From NCBI GenBank assembly GCA_963699535.1, contig CAVOUJ010000028.1:124001-188000 (forward strand): 64,000 nt of DNA. Reading direction: 5' to 3'. The position numbers and the translations under genes are program-made. Source of the DNA: VBDM01 sp963699535. Lineage in GTDB: Bacteria > Pseudomonadota > Gammaproteobacteria > Burkholderiales > SG8-39. This document shows positions 1 to 8,521 of this stretch, piece after piece. Position 1 is the stretch's first letter. The number at the start of each line of letters is the position of its first letter. The notes below the pieces were generated by a model. The model did not search any database and was not told where the DNA came from. It saw only the letters and a program-made list of their open reading frames with translations.

Positions 1-1
1 T

Positions 2-1780
2 CTGGAGACGCTGGGCCAGATGTCCTGCAACCCGTCAATCGGGGGCATCGGCAAGGGACATCTCGTCAAGGAGATCGACGCCCTGGGCGGGGCCATGGCG
101 ATGGCTACCGACGAGGCCGGCATCCAGTTTCGCGTACTGAACTCCTCAAAAGGCCCGGCGGTACGCGCGACACGCGCCCAGGCCGACCGACTGCTTTATA
201 AGCGGGCGATTCGCTCGCGCCTCGAGAACCAACCGAATCTCACCTTGTTTCAGCAGGAAGTAGAAGACTTGCTGCTGGAAGGCGACCGCACCCTAGGAGT
301 TGCCACACGACTCGGTGTCAATTTCGCAGGGCGCGCGGTCGTGCTGACGACGGGAACCTTCCTTTCCGGTCTCGTTCACGTTGGACTGACCAAGCATCAG
401 GCTGGCCGGGCTGGAGATCCGGCCTCTATCGGACTCGCGGCCCGGCTGCGTGAACTCAAGCTTCCAGTGGGACGACTCAAGACGGGAACGCCGCCCAGGA
501 TCGACGGCCGAACCATAGATTTTTCGGCGACGCGGAAGCAGCCCGGCGATGAGCCGGTTCCGGTGTTCTCCTTTCTCGGCAGCCCGAGCATGCATCCGGC
601 CCAAGTGGCCTGCTGGATCACCCACACGAATCCGCGCACGCACGAGATCATCCGGGGCGGGCTCGATCGCTCTCCGATGTATACCGGGGTGATCGAGGGG
701 ATCGGCCCGCGCTACTGCCCGTCGATCGAGGACAAGATCCACCGGTTTGCGGGGAAGGAGGCCCACCAGATTTTTCTCGAGCCGGAAGGGCTCACTACCA
801 ACGAGTTCTATCCGAACGGGATTTCGACCAGTCTCCCGTTCGATGTCCAGATTGAACTGGTGCGCAGCATTCGTGGCCTGGAGGACGCGCACCTCCTGCG
901 GCCGGGCTATGCCATCGAGTACGACTACTACGATCCGCGCAACCTGAAATCCTCCCTGGAAACAAAATCGATCACTGGTCTCTTCTTCGCAGGCCAGATC
1001 AACGGCACGACGGGATATGAGGAAGCGGCCGCGCAAGGACTGCTTGCCGGTCTCAACGCCGCGCGGTTTGTGCAGGGGAGGGATCCGTGGTGCCCGAGGC
1101 GCGACGAGGCCTACATTGGAGTATTGGTCGATGACCTCATCACTCGCGGCGTGTCGGAGCCCTACCGCATGTTCACCAGCCGCGCCGAGTATCGGCTCAT
1201 GCTGCGAGAGGACAACGCGGACCTGAGGCTCACGGAAACCGGGCGCAAGCTCGGCCTCGTCGACGACGTGCGCTGGAGTGCGTTCAACCGCAAGCGCGAC
1301 GCCATTGCCGCCGAGCAGGAACGACTCAAGACCACCTGGGTGAGTCCCAGATCGGCCAGCGCGGAGCTTGCCGAGCGAGTGCTCTCCAAGCGGATCGAGC
1401 GCGAGTACTCTCTCATGGACCTGCTCAAGAGACCTGGTGTGACGCATGACTCGCTTTCAGACCTTGGTGACACTGGCGGACCCGTGGTCGACGCGGCCGT
1501 CGCGGAGCAGGTCGAAATACAGGCGAAGTACCAAGGCTACATCGCGCGCCAGCTGGACGAAGTTGCACGCGCAGAAAACCATGAGAGCCTGGCTTTGCCT
1601 GGCGATCTCGACTATCACAGCGTTCGCGGACTTTCCATCGAGGTGCAGCAGAAACTCAGCTACCACCGGCCGGAGACCGTGGGACAGGCCTCGCGCATCT
1701 CGGGGATCACGCCGGCGGCCATTTCCCTCCTGCTGGTCCACCTCAAGCGCGGCATCGGGGCACGAAGGTCGGTTGCGTGA
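2..1780 (+). CDS. mnmG: tRNA uridine-5-carboxymethylaminomethyl(34) synthesis enzyme MnmG (5' truncated)
   Basis: FAD-dependent subunit of the MnmE-MnmG complex that modifies the wobble uridine of several tRNAs. The reading frame is open from base 2. It begins inside the conserved N-terminal region (LETLGQMSCNPSIGGIGKGH), so roughly the first 40 residues, including the FAD-binding Rossmann GxGxxG, lie upstream of the window. The family signature FAGQINGTTGYEEAAAQGL is near residue 335 of the visible part, and the C-terminal helical domain that contacts MnmE and tRNA is complete. The first internal ATG (base 20) is not the real start. The stop overlaps the rsmG start by 4 bases, as in many proteobacteria. 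Identification is secure. Confidence 0.97.
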   Translation: METLGQMSCNPSIGGIGKGHLVKEIDALGGAMAMATDEAGIQFRVLNSSKGPAVRATRAQADRLLYKRAIRSRLENQPNLTLFQQEVEDLLLEGDRTLGVATRLGVNFAGRAVVLTTGTFLSGLVHVGLTKHQAGRAGDPASIGLAARLRELKLPVGRLKTGTPPRIDGRTIDFSATRKQPGDEPVPVFSFLGSPSMHPAQVACWITHTNPRTHEIIRGGLDRSPMYTGVIEGIGPRYCPSIEDKIHRFAGKEAHQIFLEPEGLTTNEFYPNGISTSLPFDVQIELVRSIRGLEDAHLLRPGYAIEYDYYDPRNLKSSLETKSITGLFFAGQINGTTGYEEAAAQGLLAGLNAARFVQGRDPWCPRRDEAYIGVLVDDLITRGVSEPYRMFTSRAEYRLMLREDNADLRLTETGRKLGLVDDVRWSAFNRKRDAIAAEQERLKTTWVSPRSASAELAERVLSKRIEREYSLMDLLKRPGVTHDSLSDLGDTGGPVVDAAVAEQVEIQAKYQGYIARQLDEVARAENHESLALPGDLDYHSVRGLSIEVQQKLSYHRPETVGQASRISGITPAAISLLLVHLKRGIGARRSVA

Positions 1781-2430
1781 CGAGCAGCGTGGCACTGCGG
1801 GCCCGGCCCGCTCTCGAAGAGCGGCTTGAACGCGGGTTGAAGGAACTCGGCATTTCAGTAGGGCCCCAAGGTCTGGCGCGGCTCATCCAGTACGTCGCCC
1901 TGCTGGACAAGTGGAACCGAGTGTACAACCTGACAGCTATACGGGACGCTGAGAAGAGTGTCAGTGTGCACTTACTTGATTGCCTCGCCGCAGTCCCTTA
2001 CTTGAGGGGAAGTCGCGTCCTCGATGTGGGCAGTGGGGCCGGGCTGCCCGGGATTCCCATTGCGCTGGCCAGGCCGGACGTCCGCGTGACCATGCTCGAT
2101 AGCAGTCACAAGAAGGCAGCGTTCCTCCGGCAGGCAGTAGCCGAGCTTCGACTGAGGAATGCGGCGATTGTGTGCGAGCGAGCCGAGTCTTGGCGGCCAT
2201 CGGAAACGTTCGATTGCATCATCTCGCGCGCGTTTGCCGAGCTCTCAGAATTCGTCACGCTGACCGAGCATCTGCTCGCACCGGGTGGGTTCCTTGCGGC
2301 CATGAAGGGGGTCCATCCCTACGAGGAGATCGAGAAGCTGCCGCGCGGATTCCGCGTGACTCAAGTGCAACGGCTCTTCGTTCCCGGGCTCGGGGCCGAG
2401 CGGCATCTCGTACTGATCGAACGTCCATGA
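1777..2430 (+). CDS. rsmG: 16S rRNA (guanine(527)-N7)-methyltransferase RsmG
   Basis: Class I SAM-dependent methyltransferase that makes m7G527 in 16S rRNA; 217 residues, the usual family length. The SAM-binding motif I (VLDVGSGAGLPGIPIAL) lies near residues 80-96, followed by the acidic motif (TMLDSSHKKAAFL). The GTG start overlaps the mnmG stop (GTGA, 1777-1780), so the two are probably translationally coupled. The stop overlaps the parA start (ATGA at 2427). The gidA-gidB-parA-parB order supports the call. Confidence 0.96.
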   Translation: MTSSVALRARPALEERLERGLKELGISVGPQGLARLIQYVALLDKWNRVYNLTAIRDAEKSVSVHLLDCLAAVPYLRGSRVLDVGSGAGLPGIPIALARPDVRVTMLDSSHKKAAFLRQAVAELRLRNAAIVCERAESWRPSETFDCIISRAFAELSEFVTLTEHLLAPGGFLAAMKGVHPYEEIEKLPRGFRVTQVQRLFVPGLGAERHLVLIERP

Positions 2431-3203
2431 CGCGCACGCTTGCCATCACCAACCAGAAAGGCGGGGTCGGAAAGACGACGACCAGCGTCAATCTCGCGGC
2501 GAGTCTCGCGCAGTCCGGCAAGCGCGTCTTGCTGGTGGACCTCGATCCCCAGGGGAACGCCACGATGGGGAGCGGCATCGACAAGCGCAGTCTCAAGACC
2601 TCGGTCTATCAGGTGCTCTTGGGACTCGCGACGGCCGAATCCGCGCGGCAGAAATCGGTGTCGGGCGGGTACGATCTAATTCCCGCTAATCGTGATCTTG
2701 CGGGCGCAGAAGTCGAGCTGGTCGATCTTGAGCACCGCGAATCGCGATTGAAAGGCGCGCTGGAGCAAATCGCTGATCAATACGATTTCGTTCTCCTCGA
2801 CTGCCCTCCTGCGCTCAACATGCTCACGGTGAACGGACTCGTCGCGGCCGATGCCGTGATGATCCCTATGCAATGCGAGTACTACGCACTCGAGGGCCTC
2901 TCCGACCTCGTCAACACGATCAAGAAAGTGCGCCAGCATCTGAACCCGAGGCTCGAGATCGAAGGGCTGCTTCGCACGATGTACGACCCGCGCAACACGC
3001 TTGCCGAGCAGGTCTCTGCCCAGCTGCAGCAGCACTTCGGCAAGAAGGTGTACCAGACGATAATACCGAGGAACATCCGGCTCGCCGAGGCGCCCAGCTT
3101 CGGCGCACCCGCGGTCGCGCTCGATCGCGAATGCAAGGGCTCGCAGGCCTATGTCGCGCTTGCGGGTGAATTACTTTCGCGGAACGGACTCGTCGCCGCA
3201 TGA
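2427..3203 (+). CDS. parA: chromosome partitioning ATPase ParA (Soj)
   Basis: Deviant Walker-type ATPase that positions chromosomal origin regions with ParB. The 258-residue product starts at the ATG that overlaps the rsmG stop. This start places the deviant Walker A motif KGGVGKTT at residues 11-18, as expected; an upstream in-frame extension inside rsmG is not credible. The Walker B/A' region (VLLDCPPALNMLT) and the conserved RTMYDPRNTLA segment are present. parB follows after 13 bases in the same direction, giving a typical chromosomal parAB operon. Confidence 0.97.
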   Translation: MTRTLAITNQKGGVGKTTTSVNLAASLAQSGKRVLLVDLDPQGNATMGSGIDKRSLKTSVYQVLLGLATAESARQKSVSGGYDLIPANRDLAGAEVELVDLEHRESRLKGALEQIADQYDFVLLDCPPALNMLTVNGLVAADAVMIPMQCEYYALEGLSDLVNTIKKVRQHLNPRLEIEGLLRTMYDPRNTLAEQVSAQLQQHFGKKVYQTIIPRNIRLAEAPSFGAPAVALDRECKGSQAYVALAGELLSRNGLVAA

Positions 3204-3216
3204 GCGCCGTATTCCA

Positions 3217-4071
3217 ATGAAGCTCAAGGGACTGGGCAGGGGCTTGGACGCCCTTCTCGACACGGACAACGAGGGCGGGTCCATTCGCGAGGAACTCGCT
3301 ACTTTGCGTCTCGAGCAACTGCAGCGCGGCCGTTACCAGCCGCGAACCAGGATGGATGAAAACTCGCTGCAGGAACTGGCGGCCTCGATCCGCAAGCAAG
3401 GCCTGATGCAGCCGATACTCGTGCGGCCGGTCGACGGCGGGCGCTACGAAATCATCGCGGGCGAGCGGCGCTGGCGAGCAGCGAAAATCGCCGGCCTGTA
3501 CGAAGTCCCGGTACTCGTGCGTCACGTGCCGGATTCGGCAGCGCTTGCTATGGGCCTTATTGAAAACATACAACGGGAAAATCTCAACCCGCTCGAGGAG
3601 GCGGGCGGAGTGCAGCGACTCGTCACTGAATTCAAGCTGACCCACCAGGAAGCCGCCGACGCGATAGGCCGGTCCAGGACGGCCACCACCAACCTCCTCA
3701 GGCTCCTGAACCTGGAGAAGTCAGTCCAGGGTCTGCTCTTCGACGGCAAACTCGAGATGGGTCATGCGCGCGCTCTTCTCGCGCTTGAGGGGCGGCAGCA
3801 GGAGAGCGTCGCAAGGAAAGTCTCGGGTGGCGCGCTTTCCGTGCGCCAGACGGAACATCTCATCAACGCCATCCTGCATCCCAAAGCCAAACGCAAGCTC
3901 AAGACCGACCGCGACCTCGCGCGCCTCGAGGAAGAGTTGTCCGAGGAACTCGGGACCTCGGTTGAGATAAGGCCCGGAAAGAAAGGGACCGGAAAACTTG
4001 TAATCGGCTATGCGAGCCCCGATCACTTGGACGATCTCCTTTCCGGGTTTAGGCGCCGACGGACTTCGTAG
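3217..4071 (+). CDS. parB: chromosome partitioning protein ParB (Spo0J)
   Basis: parS-binding CTP hydrolase of the chromosomal partition system; 284 residues. The start at 3217 gives the family N-terminus MKLKGLGRGLDALLD; the frame is open further upstream but lies within parA. The ParB/Sulfiredoxin domain carries the GERRWRAAK box and ENIQRENLNPLEEA near residues 88-130. A helix-turn-helix (THQEAADAIGRSRTATTNLLRLL) follows, then a C-terminal dimerisation region. A parS consensus (TGTTTCACGTGAAACA-like) was not found nearby. parB normally leads directly to the atp operon; here the atp genes are about 43.9 kb away. Confidence 0.97.
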   Translation: MKLKGLGRGLDALLDTDNEGGSIREELATLRLEQLQRGRYQPRTRMDENSLQELAASIRKQGLMQPILVRPVDGGRYEIIAGERRWRAAKIAGLYEVPVLVRHVPDSAALAMGLIENIQRENLNPLEEAGGVQRLVTEFKLTHQEAADAIGRSRTATTNLLRLLNLEKSVQGLLFDGKLEMGHARALLALEGRQQESVARKVSGGALSVRQTEHLINAILHPKAKRKLKTDRDLARLEEELSEELGTSVEIRPGKKGTGKLVIGYASPDHLDDLLSGFRRRRTS

Positions 4072-4120
4072 TCGGCCAGAACTCCGTTCAACCGCAAGAC
4101 ATTGACGTTACACACATTAC

Positions 4121-4126
4121 TATAAT
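4121..4126 (+). promoter_or_regulatory. candidate -10 element (TATAAT) upstream of the Rieske gene
   Basis: A perfect TATAAT lies 74 bases before the Rieske ATG in an otherwise AT-poor 128-base gap. A TTGACG at 4102-4107 is only 13 bases upstream, too close for a standard sigma-70 -35, so the -35 is unclear. A 10-base palindrome (CGAACGTTCG, 4130-4139) and a loose inverted pair ACGTTACA (4105-4112) / TGTAACGA (from 4149) flank it and could bind a regulator. Confidence 0.45.
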
Positions 4127-4199
4127 ACGCGAACGTTCGTGCTTTTTATGTAACGAACGCGTAACCCAACTGCAACCGGGGGATCCCTTCCCTCCGAAC

Positions 4200-4511
4200 A
4201 TGACCGAAAAGTGGACCAAGGTTGCAAACGCCGTTGACGTCCCCGAAGACGGGACGCTCCTCGTTCATCTGGGCGCAGAGCCGCTATGCCTCTACAACCT
4301 TGCCGGACGAATCTTCGCTACGCACGATACCTGCACGCACGGACAGGCGAGCCTCGCCGACGGATTCATCGACGGCGACGAGATCGAGTGCCCGCTGCAC
4401 CAGGGCAGGTTTCACATCGCGACCGGCAAAGCGGCCGGCATACCCTGTGTCGATGACGTACGCAGCTACGCCGTGAAAATCAAGAACGGTGCAGTGCTGA
4501 TCAGGGAATAG
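4200..4511 (+). CDS. Rieske-type [2Fe-2S] ferredoxin
   Basis: Small soluble electron carrier of 103 residues, similar to the ferredoxin component of naphthalene/biphenyl-type ring-hydroxylating dioxygenases. The Rieske ligands are Cys45-X-His47 and Cys64-X2-His67 (CTHGQ and CPLHQ). No oxygenase alpha subunit or reductase is adjacent. The only other ring-dioxygenase-like component in the window is a beta-subunit-like gene at 44370. The 3' end converges on a minus-strand Bug gene 11 bases away. Family assignment is firm; the electron-acceptor partner is unknown. Confidence 0.9.
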   Translation: MTEKWTKVANAVDVPEDGTLLVHLGAEPLCLYNLAGRIFATHDTCTHGQASLADGFIDGDEIECPLHQGRFHIATGKAAGIPCVDDVRSYAVKIKNGAVLIRE

Positions 4512-4522
4512 CCGGTCGTGAA

Positions 4523-5510
4523 CTAATCCGGCCGGATGCCGGCCTCGCGGGCGATCTTTGTGTACTTTGCGAGTTCTTCCTTCATCACTGCGAGCAATTG
4601 CTCGGGCGTGCTGCCCACCGAAGCGAGACCAACCGGAGTAAGCCTCTCCTTGATGACCTGGGGATCTCGGACGATGCGGACGATTTCGCCGTTCAGACGA
4701 TCGACGATCGGGCGCGGCGTCCCCGCGGGAGCCATGACCCCGAGCCAGACATCCACCGAATAGCCCGGCAGAGGTCCCGCTTCCGCGATCGTCGGAACAT
4801 CAGGCAGGATCGCGGTTCGCGAAGCGCCCGCTACGGCGATCGGGCGCAGCTTGCCGGCCTTGAAGTGCGGCAGCAGCGAGTTGACGGCGCCGATGGTGAA
4901 ATCGATCTCGCCCGAGAGCAGCGCGGGGATGATTCCGGCCGACCCCTTGTACGGCACGTGCACGATCTTGATGCCCGTCATCGACCGCAGCAGCTCGGCG
5001 GCGAAGTGGTGGGGCGCTCCTACTCCCGCGGTGCCATAGGTAAGAGGACGCGGCGACGACTTCGCGAAGTCGAGAAATTCCTTCAGCGAGTGCACCGGCA
5101 TGCTGGTGTTAACGGTCAATCCAAAGGGGATGGTCGCAGCGAGCGAGATCGGCTCGAAGTCCTTGATCGGGTCGTAGGGAAGCTTGGCAACGACGGCGGC
5201 AGTCATGACGTGCGCCGACTCCGACATCACGATGGTGTAGCCGTCGGCGGGTTGCCGCGCGACGAACTCGCGCGCGATGTTGCCCGCGGCGCCGGGCCTG
5301 TTCTCGACGACGAACGGCTGACCGAGTGCCGGTTGGAGACGCTCCGCCAGCAAACGCGAGAGGTAATCCGGCGACCCGCCAGGCGGCAAGCGGCACGATG
5401 AACTTGATAGGCCGGTTCGGCCAAGCTCCGCTCTGCGCCGCGGATATGCCGGTCGCGAGCGCCAAGACAGCACCGAGCACCAAAGCAATCCAAGTTCGCA
5501 CCGTCAACAT
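4523..5510 (-). CDS. Bug/TctC family periplasmic solute-binding protein (reading frame interrupted)
   Basis: Tripartite-tricarboxylate-type (Bug) binding protein that captures small carboxylated compounds in the periplasm. The start at 5510 has a good GGAGG ribosome site at 5516-5520 and a signal peptide (MLTVRTWIALVLGAVLALAT then SAAQ). Reading N to C there is the PPGGSPDYL loop, VVENRPGAAG and VPYKGSAGIIPALL. One extra base near 5387-5390 (minus-strand CTTGCCGCC where CTGCCGCC would keep frame) splits the gene; removing it restores about 328 residues. It is the last gene of a minus-strand group behind the TPP enzyme, 29 bases downstream. The substrate is not predictable from sequence. Confidence 0.88.
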
Positions 5511-5539
5511 GTTTTCCTCCTTTCGGGGAACTCCTATGT

Positions 5540-7324
5540 TCATCGTTTCTGGTTCGCGCCCGAGCCGCTCACGTTCGTGTCGTATCCTGGAGCGACACGC
5601 ACGTCGACAACGCAAACCGCTCCGCCTTGCACGGCGCGGATGCCCTTTTCGATCGCAGGGCGCAGGTCCGCGATATTCGCGACCGGGCCGATGCCCTCCG
5701 CTCCTTGCGCGCGGGCGATCATCGCCAAGTCGATATCCGGACCGCTGATGCGCTGGCCGATCCAGCGGTTCTCGACCGGGCGCGAGCGCTCTTTGGCAAC
5801 CCGTTCCTGGTGCAGTTCGTCGTTGAAAAATGAGCGGTTGTTGGCGACGAGAATCAGGCAGGGAATGCCGTAGTGAGTAGCGGTCCACAGCGCCGTGTTG
5901 CTCATCAGGAAGTCGCCGTCGCCCATGATCGCTATGGGGAGCCGCCCGCTGCCTTTGAGAGCGAGCGCCGCGCCAACGGTAATGCCGGGCCCGGCACCGA
6001 CTCCGCCCCCTCCCTCCGACCCAATGTAATCGAGCGGATGTCGGAAATGGCGATAGGCGCCATTCCAGCCAAGCGGCAGCCGCGTGATGCAGATGTCCAT
6101 GCCCTTCGTTGCCTGGTTCAGCGCGTCGGCTAGCGTTCGTATGGAAACCGCGTCCGACGTGGAAGCCGGAAGCGGCGCCGGTTTCGAAGCCATCGCCGCA
6201 GTGCGAGCCTTAGCGGCGTCGAGCAGCAGCGGCACGGCGGCGTCCGGTTCACACATCATGTAGATGTCCATCGGCGGGAGGCCCTGGTAATCCATGCTCC
6301 AACCGCGGTGCAGATGCGCATCGGGGGAGACGTGTATGACCTTCGCTCCGACGGGATCGGCGCCCCAGGCCTGCTTCAACACGCCGGCGGTGTCGATCCA
6401 GTCAAGCGAAAGCACCACATCGGCCTCGCGGAGCAGCTTCGCCGCGTCGGGCGGGAGAAAAGTCGCCGGGGGCGCGGCGTGCAACGGATGATCGGTCGGA
6501 AAGGCCGCGCCGAGCTTGATGTCGGTGAAGACCCGCGCCTGGAGTTTCTCCGCGAGTGCGACGCGCGCGTTCCAGGCCACCTCGCTCCTCGAAGTCCGCC
6601 CGGCGAGGATGACCGGGTGCTTCGCGCCGGAAAGGAGCTTGGCCGCGGCATCGACAAGGGGCGCCGCCGGCAGCACCGGCTCGGGCGCGCGATAGCGTTT
6701 CGCGTCCGGAAGCGGCGGCAGCGCGCCGATCTTCGCTTCCTGGAGTCCTGCGTCCAGATTGACGTAGGTCGGGCCGCGCGGTGCTGTGTTGGCGATCTGC
6801 GCCGCGCGCAGGATCGCCTCGTACGCCGCAGGCACCGACGCGGGCTGGTTATCCCACTTGGTGAAGTCTCGCACCAGCGCCCCTTGATCGGAGGCGGTGT
6901 GGATCCAGTCGATCCAGGGCCGACGCTTGGCGGCATCCCAGGGCCCGGTCGCGCCGAGGACGAGCATCGGAATTCGGTCGCACCAGGCATTGAAGATCGC
7001 CATGCTTGCGTGCATGAGGCCGACGTTCGAATGCACCACCGCGCCCATCATCCTGTCGGACGCTTTGGCATACCCCTGCGCGATCGCCACGGCGGACTCC
7101 TCGTGCAAGCAGAGCAGCATCTGCGGGCGGCTGTTGCCGAGGTAGTTGACGATACTGTCGTGCAAACCCCGGTAGCTTGCCCCGGGATTGAGCGCCAGGT
7201 AAGGAATCTCGATGGCGCGCAGCATCGCTGCGATGGCGTCGCTGCCCCAGAGCTCATTCTGCTCGGGGCCGGCGACTGGCGACTCCGCGAGCACGTTCGG
7301 GGCCACGTTGTCCTTGGCGTTCAT
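5540..7324 (-). CDS. thiamine-pyrophosphate-dependent 2-oxoacid decarboxylase/carboligase family enzyme
   Basis: Intact 594-residue member of the acetolactate synthase / benzoylformate decarboxylase superfamily. The catalytic cofactor-activating Glu is probably Glu75 in CLHEESAVAIAQGYAKA. The TPP/Mg site is GDGDFLMSN at 468-476 with the paired NN at 495-496. The central domain (about 210-340) is the usual TPP_enzyme_M-like region. It is paralogous to the TPP enzyme at 19440, sharing ALNPGASYRGLHDSIVNY. It lies between a COG0523 GTPase upstream and a Bug binding protein downstream on the same strand. No Shine-Dalgarno is obvious at the ATG. The reaction (decarboxylation or carboligation) and substrate are unknown. 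Confidence 0.88.
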   Translation of the reverse strand: MNAKDNVAPNVLAESPVAGPEQNELWGSDAIAAMLRAIEIPYLALNPGASYRGLHDSIVNYLGNSRPQMLLCLHEESAVAIAQGYAKASDRMMGAVVHSNVGLMHASMAIFNAWCDRIPMLVLGATGPWDAAKRRPWIDWIHTASDQGALVRDFTKWDNQPASVPAAYEAILRAAQIANTAPRGPTYVNLDAGLQEAKIGALPPLPDAKRYRAPEPVLPAAPLVDAAAKLLSGAKHPVILAGRTSRSEVAWNARVALAEKLQARVFTDIKLGAAFPTDHPLHAAPPATFLPPDAAKLLREADVVLSLDWIDTAGVLKQAWGADPVGAKVIHVSPDAHLHRGWSMDYQGLPPMDIYMMCEPDAAVPLLLDAAKARTAAMASKPAPLPASTSDAVSIRTLADALNQATKGMDICITRLPLGWNGAYRHFRHPLDYIGSEGGGGVGAGPGITVGAALALKGSGRLPIAIMGDGDFLMSNTALWTATHYGIPCLILVANNRSFFNDELHQERVAKERSRPVENRWIGQRISGPDIDLAMIARAQGAEGIGPVANIADLRPAIEKGIRAVQGGAVCVVDVRVAPGYDTNVSGSGANQKR

Positions 7325-7360
7325 GAGCGATTCGTTCTATCCATATTAGGAGCGAGGGCG

Positions 7361-7390
7361 ATCATAGCTTGCCCCGGAATATTCGCGCAA
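7361..7390 (-). promoter_or_regulatory. candidate sigma-70 promoter for the TPP enzyme
   Basis: On the minus strand TTGCGC (7390-7385) and TATGAT (7366-7361) are 18 bases apart, placing a start site roughly 30 bases before the 7324 ATG in the 126-base gap after the GTPase gene. The -35 matches only at TTG. Confidence 0.35.
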
Positions 7391-7450
7391 ACGATACACG
7401 GCGCCTCGGCCGGCGCTAGCCGTGCAGGCCCAGGTATCGCTTCGCGCGAA

Positions 7451-8521
7451 TTACTCGTCCGGCGCGGCCAGCGTTCCTACCGCGGCAAAAAGCGTCTCGA
7501 CCGACTCGCGCGACAGGTTCCGCGTGATGAACACGATGCGCGAGCGCCGGTCTGCGCCGGGCCAGGCTTCGAGCGTCACGGGCGGATGGAACACGTGCTG
7601 CGCGCCCTGCACCACGACCGGGCCGGACTCGCCGGCGACGTTGACTAGACCCTTGACGCGCAGCAGGTCGGGACCGCGAAGCGATGTCAACAGCTGAACC
7701 GCGGCGGAAAACGCGTCCCAGGTAAAGGGTTTGTCGAACCACAGGCAGAACGAGCGGATCGAGGTGTCGTGCGTGCCGGCGCGCACGCGCTCGCCGAGGT
7801 ATGCCCCTTCGGCCGGACGCGCCTCTCCGGACGGAGCGAGCCATCGATCGAGGTCTCGGATCGTCGGACGAATGCTTCTCGGTCCGACGTCGCGAAGAAA
7901 CGCCACGTCCACCCTGCCGTTGATCGCGATCGTGCGCGCGGCGTAGGGATTCATTTGCTCCAGGCGCGCCTCTAGTGCCGCAACGACGGCTGGAGACGCG
8001 ATGTCGCTTTTCGTGATGACGATGCGGTCAGCCACCGCGGCCTGCTTCGCCGCTTCGGGCGCGTTGTCGAGGTTCAACGGGCCGTTCACAGCATCGACGA
8101 GCGTCACGACGCAGTCCAAACGATACTGCGCGCCGAGCATGCCGTCGGTCTGCAGCGTATGCAGCACAGGGACCGGGTCGGCGAGCCCCGTCGTCTCGAC
8201 GAATACCCGGTCGAAGTCGATGACTTCGCCGGCCCGGCGCTTGATGAAGAGCTCGCGCAGCGTCTCTTGGAGGTCGGTGCGCACCGAGCAGCACAGGCAG
8301 CCGTTAGAGAGGAGCGTCATCTGCTCCGAGGACGAAGCGACGAGCTGGTGATCAATGCCGACCTCGCCGAACTCGTTGATGATCACCGCGGCCCGGTTCA
8401 TTCCGGGGTCGCGCAGGAGATGCTTCAACAGGGTCGTCTTGCCGCTGCCTAGAAAGCCGGTGATGAGGCTGACCGGGAGCTTTCCCGCGAGCGGATCGCG
8501 CGTCGGCGACGGGCTCGGCAT
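7451..8521 (-). CDS. COG0523/CobW-family GTPase (putative metallochaperone)
   Basis: G3E-family P-loop GTPase of 356 residues. Walker A GFLGSGKTT is at residues 22-30 and the diagnostic GCLCC metal-binding motif at 74-78. The switch/Walker B region reads VETTGLADP, and the base-specificity motif appears as TKSD. A CobW C-terminal domain is present. Known members deliver Zn, Co or other metals to client enzymes. The ATG overlaps the stop of the upstream LVIVD gene by one base (TGATG), so the two are probably coupled. Location beside metal-dependent or TPP enzymes suggests, but does not prove, that a cluster product is the client. Confidence 0.9.
   Translation of the reverse strand: MPSPSPTRDPLAGKLPVSLITGFLGSGKTTLLKHLLRDPGMNRAAVIINEFGEVGIDHQLVASSSEQMTLLSNGCLCCSVRTDLQETLRELFIKRRAGEVIDFDRVFVETTGLADPVPVLHTLQTDGMLGAQYRLDCVVTLVDAVNGPLNLDNAPEAAKQAAVADRIVITKSDIASPAVVAALEARLEQMNPYAARTIAINGRVDVAFLRDVGPRSIRPTIRDLDRWLAPSGEARPAEGAYLGERVRAGTHDTSIRSFCLWFDKPFTWDAFSAAVQLLTSLRGPDLLRVKGLVNVAGESGPVVVQGAQHVFHPPVTLEAWPGADRRSRIVFITRNLSRESVETLFAAVGTLAAPDE

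Noticed and set aside
293..1447. Long antisense open frames over mnmG and many other genes
   Set aside because: In GC-rich genes the complementary frames stay open. Their products are Arg/His/Pro-rich with no family motifs or ribosome sites.
2427..4200. parS or oriC near parAB
   Set aside because: No TGTTTCACGTGAAACA-like site and no cluster of DnaA boxes was found in the visible gaps.
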